From assembly GCF_032884065.1 (NCBI RefSeq), contig NC_088867.1, positions 53,033,929 to 53,097,928 of the forward strand: 64,000 nt of DNA, read 5' to 3'. A program made the translations under genes and the position numbers. Positions 58,401 through 64,000 of the stretch are shown piece after piece (position 1 is the stretch's first letter; every line of letters starts with the position of its first letter). The notes below the pieces were generated by a model. The model ran no database searches, had not been told where the DNA came from, and worked only from the letters and a program-made list of their open reading frames with translations. Origin of the DNA: Artemia franciscana. Lineage: Eukaryota > Arthropoda > Branchiopoda > Anostraca > Artemiidae.

Positions 58401-59106
58401 TTTCTTCTATGCATTTCTATCTCTTCGTTCTGTTTGTCTTGCTACACCTCCAAAAGAACTAGTATTTAAGGTTTAATATATATTTTACGAATATACAAGT
58501 TGAATCTTTATCCTCTTTTCCACTCTTCATTACTATCATAGTTACTAAGCGATGCCATAAAGTTAAGCGACATGCTAAATGATTTGACCTATTCAAATTG
58601 TCACACAGAGTGCATGACCCCAAAACATGGTTCAAGATCAATCTTTATTTGACAATAAAAAGCTTAACTCACTCGCTATAGGGGTCAGAAGTGCAAAGCC
58701 AAAAAATTACGCAGAAAATATTAAATATTATTTTTTTTTGTAGATGGTGAACAGCTTTTTATTATTGTTTTCATGCGGGATGGCTTTTATAACTTATTAT
58801 TTTTGTATCAATATCTTTATACCGTTTTAATTTCAACAGATTTATTAGATCTTTAACCCTCACCAGATTTTAGATTTTTTACGACCATTTCCACTACCTA
58901 CCTACGACACATAATTGTCGAGGTTCTCTTTAAATTACAGGTATTTCTTTGTTTGCAATTTTATCAAAGTAACCTATTATGCGCCCCCTTCCCTAAGGAA
59001 AATCATGTATCCGCCCCTGACCAGGGACCGAGCCAAGCTCGGTCTCCTGGTGTTGAAACCAAGGTATCTCCTTGGTCTCGGTGTGTATATATGCTATATG
59101 AAAAAC

Positions 59107-59142
<36 letters not shown>

Positions 59143-59409
59143 CTGCGTCTATCTGTCCTGAAGTGTGTACGTCCATGGCTGTATATATTTACATGCATGT
59201 AGTGGTTTGTACGAGAAGATGAGAAAAAAAGACTCGCTGTACCTTAAGTAGCTTTTAAGTCTTAGAACTTAGTATTTGAGGAAATGAGTATCCCACCGCG
59301 AATTAAATCCAACTATCTGGGACATGAGAAGAATCTATAATATGGCATGAAAATTCACAGCTAACGCGGATACATCTTGTATCATTTAATTAAATTCCAC
59401 TCTTTGTAG
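55428..59409. other. METTL22 intron 1
   Basis: Contains a two-copy degenerate repeat near 55890-56070 (GGATTCGTTGTGA and GGGATTCATTGTGA units), short fragments of a GGCGGATCTAGGGG-type repeat (56462-56490 and 58985-59015), a hairpin pair at 59020-59085 and a short (TA)n run at 59108-59138. No exon was recognised. Confidence 0.5.
59020..59085. repeat. Two adjacent hairpins
   Basis: ACCAGGGACCGAG pairs with CTCGGTCTCCTGGT apart from one mismatch. It is followed by ACCAAGG and CCTTGGT around TATCT. Together they form a compact, GC-rich double stem-loop just before the (TA)n run. Confidence 0.6.
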
Positions 59410-59556
59410 GCGTTGTTTCAAGGTTCTCTTATAAGGTTCCAAGATCAACACATCAGAAAAACTCTATGGCTGATTTGACGCCAAAGGTTGACGAAGACGG
59501 AGACTTGGAAGTTGTGAGACCCAATAACACGGGAGAAGAAAAGAACTTATATATCA
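59410..59556 (+). CDS. METTL22: METTL22, second recognised exon
   Basis: This exon encodes, after a shared Ser, VVSRFSYKVPRSTHQKNSMA then DLTPKVDEDGDLEVVRPNNT and GEEKNLYI, plus one base before GTAAGT. The DEDGDL.VVR motif is a conserved landmark upstream of the catalytic domain in METTL22 proteins. The acceptor is TCTTTGTAG. The phase (two bases in, one base out) fits both neighbouring exons. Confidence 0.85.
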
Positions 59557-61138
59557 GTAAGTTAAATCTTATATATTTTAGTAAGAATTGTCTCCCTGTC
59601 GGTGCTTTATGTCACCAAAGATGTAGCGACTATTTTGCCAAAAATTGTCCATTGATGTATTTTAGAGACACCATTTCTTCAAAGTACGGCTCTTTCTATT
59701 GACAGTTGATTTATCAACTATGGTTTAGCCCGCGAAATGAACTCAACTTGGTGAATTAAGGAAGTGTCGATGAAGAGTACACCTATTATACACCTATTAT
59801 TATGGGTAATGTTGGTCAATTTTGACTTGAGGATACATCGTTTTCCAGTTGACATGGAAAGCAAGTTTTCTACTTGTATTTTTGGCCTTTTGGTTTTGGG
59901 TAATGCATATTTTTTCAAAAGTAAGATTGACCTTCTGCCGGTTATTAAAACTGTAGCCTCGTTCACTTTGCATTCGGATATCTCTTGGTTGCGGTACCCC
60001 GCGCATTTCAAAACAATCTTAGTTACGGACTGAGAGCTTCGCTCCTTTTCTTATGAGATAAAATATTTCTTCTTACCAGCCGATCATAGAACAGACCCAG
60101 TTTCAGGATTAAAAGACGGAATTGATCTTAAATACATAATTATAAATACATTTTGATTTATCTCTCTTACTGAAAACCTTCTGGTATTACCCAGTTCAAA
60201 TAGAATGGTTTCAATGTGTTCGTCGATAGCTTTAGGTTAGACTCACTGGCAAATTCAGGGGGCTGAACACCCCCCCCCTCGAGATATTTCCTTACGCCCT
60301 GTTATCTTGTTTTTTCTTTTTTAATCTTTTTTTGAATAAATTTGTCAATTTGGTCAATTATTGGCACCTTCGTCACATTGGGCCCATCCAAGATTTTGCT
60401 CATTGGCGCCCTTGTCCCGTTGGGCCTCCCCCTAGATTTTGCTCTAGATCCGCCCCTGGCTATACTGCCTTCAAAAATTGCAAATTTTTATTTTGCATCA
60501 CTCTATATTAAGTCCTGCAGGGGGTATTTCTGCAAAATGTGACGCATTTTAATGAGATTTAGAGGCAAGAATCCAAAATAAACTCAATTGATTAGCTTTC
60601 TGTACTGTTAGCATCATTGACATTTCACTCACATCTTCGCGTAAACGAAAATGTAAGGAATGGTAGGGTAAAGTTGTATTTTGTGGGGATGGTGTTTTTT
60701 TTTCAAATTTTCCAATGAAAATACCAGAAACGCTATTTTCCAATGAACATTAAAAAAAAAATAGTCTTCAGAATCTAGGTGGGACGAACGCCACCTTGCA
60801 ACGGACAAACTTGAACAAGAATCCTCTGATATCTAGACATCGCCCAGAAGAATATCTCGTGTCTTATAATTAGTTAAATTTTATTTTTAATCAATTTTAA
60901 AGTTGGGTTTTAAAAGCTCGTGCACTTACAAAACCATCAAGTTAAAATTTAAAAGTAATTTCCAGGCAGAATCAAAATAAACAAAAGCTTCCAGGCTAAA
61001 ATGTCCTACTCTAACCAATTTTAAAAACGAATGAATTTTCTATATTACATTTTTAAAATCTCTATTCTGGTTGTTTCATTCTTTAGCAGTTCCAGAGTCA
61101 TAACCGATTTTTCTTTTAATTTTCAATTCTTATTTCAG
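59557..61138. other. METTL22 intron 2
   Basis: A GC-richer dispersed-repeat fragment lies at about 60235-60475, with two GGCGCCCTTGTCCCGTTGGG-like units and a C run. The rest is AT-rich with no exon seen. Confidence 0.45.
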
Positions 61139-61324
61139 CGCATTCAACCCTTACTAGTTTAGAACTTGTGGGTCAGCAAGTCTGGCGCGGTGCTCTTTTT
61201 CTCGCAGATTATCTTCTTTATTTAGGACAACAGATAAAGGATGAAATTGTTCTGGAACTTGGTGCCGGAGTAGGCTTGACGAGTATTGCAGCAGCAATGG
61301 TGACTAAAAAAGTTTATGCGACAG
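61139..61324 (+). CDS. METTL22: METTL22, methyltransferase domain exon (SAM motif I)
   Basis: After a Thr codon completed across the junction, this exon encodes HSTLTSLELVGQQVWRGALF, LADYLLYLGQQIKDEIVLEL, GAGVGLTSIAAAMVTKKVYA and T, plus one base. VG.QVWRGALLLADY is specific to METTL22 within the METTL21-like seven-beta-strand family. LELGAGVGL is motif I, the S-adenosylmethionine-binding loop. Human METTL22 trimethylates Lys135 of the KIN17 DNA/RNA-binding protein; the substrate here is inferred from that orthology. The acceptor is TTATTTCAG and the donor G|GTAAGC; the longer open frame past 61324 is intronic. Confidence 0.95.
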
Positions 61325-63922
61325 GTAAGCACTCCCAAATTGGGGGGGGGGGGGAACGGGACGCGTCGGATGATTTGCCCCCAACCTCGCATTGAACTCC
61401 CGACCGAAGGCATTGAGTCATTACAACAAAATAATAAATATATATTTAAAAAGGAAAGGATAAAAATGCTAACTAGTTTAAAATAACAAACGAAGGGAGG
61501 GGGATTTCAAAACAGTGAGGTTGAAACCGGAAAAATTGTATTTTCGAACATTCTTTTCGAATTTTTTCAAGATTCACTTTACTCCCTTATTTTCTGCCTC
61601 TGTACAAGAATGGCGAGAGCTTGGGAGCAATGTTATGAGCAGTGGGTCAGAACAACAAATTTAACAAACTACTTTGGTTAGGAAATAAGTAGGTACTTTC
61701 GTTTATATTACAAATGCAATTGCGTTTGGACCTGTAAGGCCAAGGACAAGTGAACTACTGTGACAACTATGACCCGTGGGTCACAGTTGCTGAGTAATAC
61801 AAACAACAATGCTTATTGGTATCCGTGCGGACGCTAAGAAGGGTCAGCTGAGGTACTAGCTGTTGATCCCTACCAAATCTGATCAAGATCTAATTTCTTG
61901 TGGATTTGGATGATAAGGGCTTGATGCTTCCCCTGCAGTATTTCAATCGAGTACAACACCCAAAACCAGAATTCTAGCTGTTAAACATGCGTTGTCAAAT
62001 GAATTCTGCTAGTCCGCCTAGTAATTTTGCTGACGAAAATAATTTTGGTATTCTTATCCCACCCCTTCCTGTATTGAATGGATCATCTTTGAACCTTACA
62101 AGTATATAGTATTGAGCTTAGCTCTTATTTTCAACTAAGTTTGGTCTGTTCTCTTATTGTAGAAGTACATACGAGAATTAGAGATCCCTGGTGTTCCTCT
62201 GTCAGAAAACTAATTCGCCGACTCTCAAATGTGTAAACAGGGCATTAACAGTTACTTCAGAATGGACTGGCTTGATATCTGAAAGACTTTCCTGGTTTTT
62301 GTTCTGATGACAAATATTTGGAGACATACCCAGCCCCCTTTCCCTCCCCTACTGAATTTGGACTGGGTACTGATCTAAGAAGGCACAGCCAAAATCATTA
62401 CTGATTTCTACCATGTTTCGTTAAGGTTCGACAAACCCCTGTAGTAATTATGATTATGACAAACAATTATGGACTTACTTCCCATAAGATTTGGTTAAGA
62501 CCCAACTTTTTATTTTGGTGGATGCCTACAACTCTCTTTTGGTAGATATCCTTATAATAATAATTTGGAAAGCCTTTCCCCAATGGAGGTCAGAATTTAT
62601 ACGGATACCCCAAGACCTACAACTATGGCACTTCATCTTGCTTCCGATCAAGTTTCGTTAAGACCCAATTGCCCTTCCAGTTAGAGGTTCTGATGACAAG
62701 AATTCAGGGACATCTTCACATTTTCTTTCCCAAAAAAATCATATCGATGATCTCCAAAATACATAAAAAAAGAAAAAAAAAGAAAAAGACTAGCTCTTAT
62801 TTTCCAAGTGGTTCGGCTGAGATTGGATTGCCTTTTGTGGCAGGTGTCCTGACGAAACGAATCTAATGATAGATTATGCATGGACGCGGTAAAAACCCAG
62901 CTAGGACGCTTGAAATAACCAGAACGCTTGAATTGACTGAGAAATGACTCCGTTCTGGTAGACGCTCTGATGAAGAAAATGTCACAAAGATTTGGCAGCG
63001 GTTTGTCTCTTTTTTAAAAATGGAGCAAATTATCTCAGGCACATAACAACTGTTGGTTAACTTTAAACTTAATGAATTTATATATTCCGAAACATCATAT
63101 ACAGTAAATTCTTCTATAATTCGTTGCCATGAACTAGTTGATACTGATTAAAACATGCACTTGAAGAAGAACCTTTACGCTATTGCACAACATCAAGGAG
63201 AAGCAGACAAAAACCGACGCTATATACACACAGCAGCCCAGGGAAGGCAAGGTTCCCTGGGTGGTCCCCCAGGGGGACCACCTATACAAAATTGTTCCAT
63301 TAAAAAGAAAGAACGATAACACTGAAAATTTTCAAAGAGGTATAGTCTATCAGCAATCTATTTTACGAATATTCTGTTTTTTTATTCTTCCTTTTTGATT
63401 CTTCCTTTAAATTTTTTATTTTAATCTTTTTTTATGTCTTTTAAAAATATGTTCTGTAAAAATCAGATGTAAAATATTTGCATTATTTATATAGGAATTT
63501 CAATCCAATTTAATGAGAATCAAGTTTTAGTACTCTTTTAGATACGCAATTTGTTTTCGTTTCCAATTACTCGTGTCGCATTAAAAAACAAATTATTATT
63601 CCTTTTTTTATTCTGATATTCTTTCTTTTTCCATCGGAGTTACGACTAGTTTCAACCTAGAGGACTTTTAGAAGTAAACTAAATTATTTTAAGAAAATAT
63701 ATCCTACAATAACAAGAAAATAATTAATAAAATATCGGAAGTGGCTATTAGGCACGCCCTTTGGCTTTTGACATGTAGGAATTTCCATTTCAAATGAAAC
63801 ACAAAATGCACATATTTTTATAAGTAAAAGATCTTTCTTGTTTCTAAAGTGCAGCTATTTCTGTTTACTATCATTTGTGAATAATTTTCATGATTGTTTT
63901 CAATTTTTATTTCCACCTTTAG
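61325..63922. other. METTL22 intron 3
   Basis: Opens with a G run (61341-61353). The stretch from about 61850 to 62710 has diverged, repeated phrases (TTTCGTTAAGACCCAA, GACAAACAATTATGG and GACAAGAATTCAGGG types), suggesting an old tandem repeat of about 100-150 bp. A strong palindrome sits at 63260-63282. No other exon was recognised. Confidence 0.45.
63260..63282. repeat. Perfect GC-rich palindrome
   Basis: The arms GGTGGTCCCCC and GGGGGACCACC are around a single A. It is preceded by a smaller inverted repeat (AGGGAA..TTCCCT). It is very GC-rich for this intron. Confidence 0.85.
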
Positions 63923-64000
63923 ATGTTGATCGTGGAGAGATCCTTAAAATGATCAAATCCAACGTAGAAGAGAACAAGGAACATATTAATGGAGAAGTAA
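63923..64000 (+). CDS. METTL22: METTL22, fourth recognised exon (cut by window end)
   Basis: The first two bases complete the Asp of VYATDVD. That acidic residue after strand beta-2 (motif II) binds the ribose of S-adenosylmethionine. The frame continues DRGEILKMIKSNVEENKEHI then NGEV. The final GTAA (63997-64000) could be a splice donor or read on as Val; the window ends there. The remaining catalytic domain, including the family's substrate-site motif, lies beyond the edge. The acceptor is TTCCACCTTTAG. Confidence 0.88.

Overview
The window is eukaryotic nuclear DNA. It is AT-rich, short coding exons are separated by kilobase introns with GT..AG borders, and transposon debris is abundant. 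The gene content (V-ATPase B, NHP2, AAG/MPG, METTL22) and the jockey/CR1-like, hAT and pogo elements indicate a metazoan. An invertebrate, perhaps an arthropod or crustacean, is my inference; nothing here fixes the species.

Four conserved genes can be read by joining exons whose splice phases match. (1) The last two coding exons of V-ATPase subunit B, + strand, 2033-2162 and 9222-9370; the rest lies to the left of the window. (2) A complete three-exon NHP2 gene, - strand, 29725 to 14940, 149 codons, with a 12.6 kb first intron. (3) A complete three-exon MPG/AAG DNA glycosylase gene, - strand, 52354 to 40344, 268 codons, with the expected active-site residues. (4) The first four recognised exons of METTL22, + strand, from 55328, running off the right edge. 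A possible fifth gene (10906-11017 joined to 14211-14521, +) is supported only by an open frame and matching splice phase.

Mobile DNA fills most of the remaining sequence. There is a decayed LINE with gag knuckle, EN and RT in the V-ATPase intron (3590-6672). A hAT element with 16-bp perfect terminal inverted repeats lies in NHP2 intron 1 (17175-20032). A 491-bp full-length-palindrome MITE with an exact 8-bp target duplication is at 28119-28609. A second LINE abuts a (TA)n tract (37403-40000). A pogo/jerky-like transposase relic (41900-43560) and a LINE 3' fragment (44980-45840) lie in MPG intron 2. A broken copy of an uncharacterised repetitive-family protein is at 33660-34545.

The most unusual structure is a high-copy non-coding repeat, called R1 here. 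It recurs at least eight times, ends in a conserved 8-bp-stem hairpin, and carries an internal palindromic module of about 300 bp. Two copies face each other in MPG intron 1 and form an inverted repeat of about 3.9 kb. No bacterial-style system, CRISPR array, rRNA or tRNA was seen.
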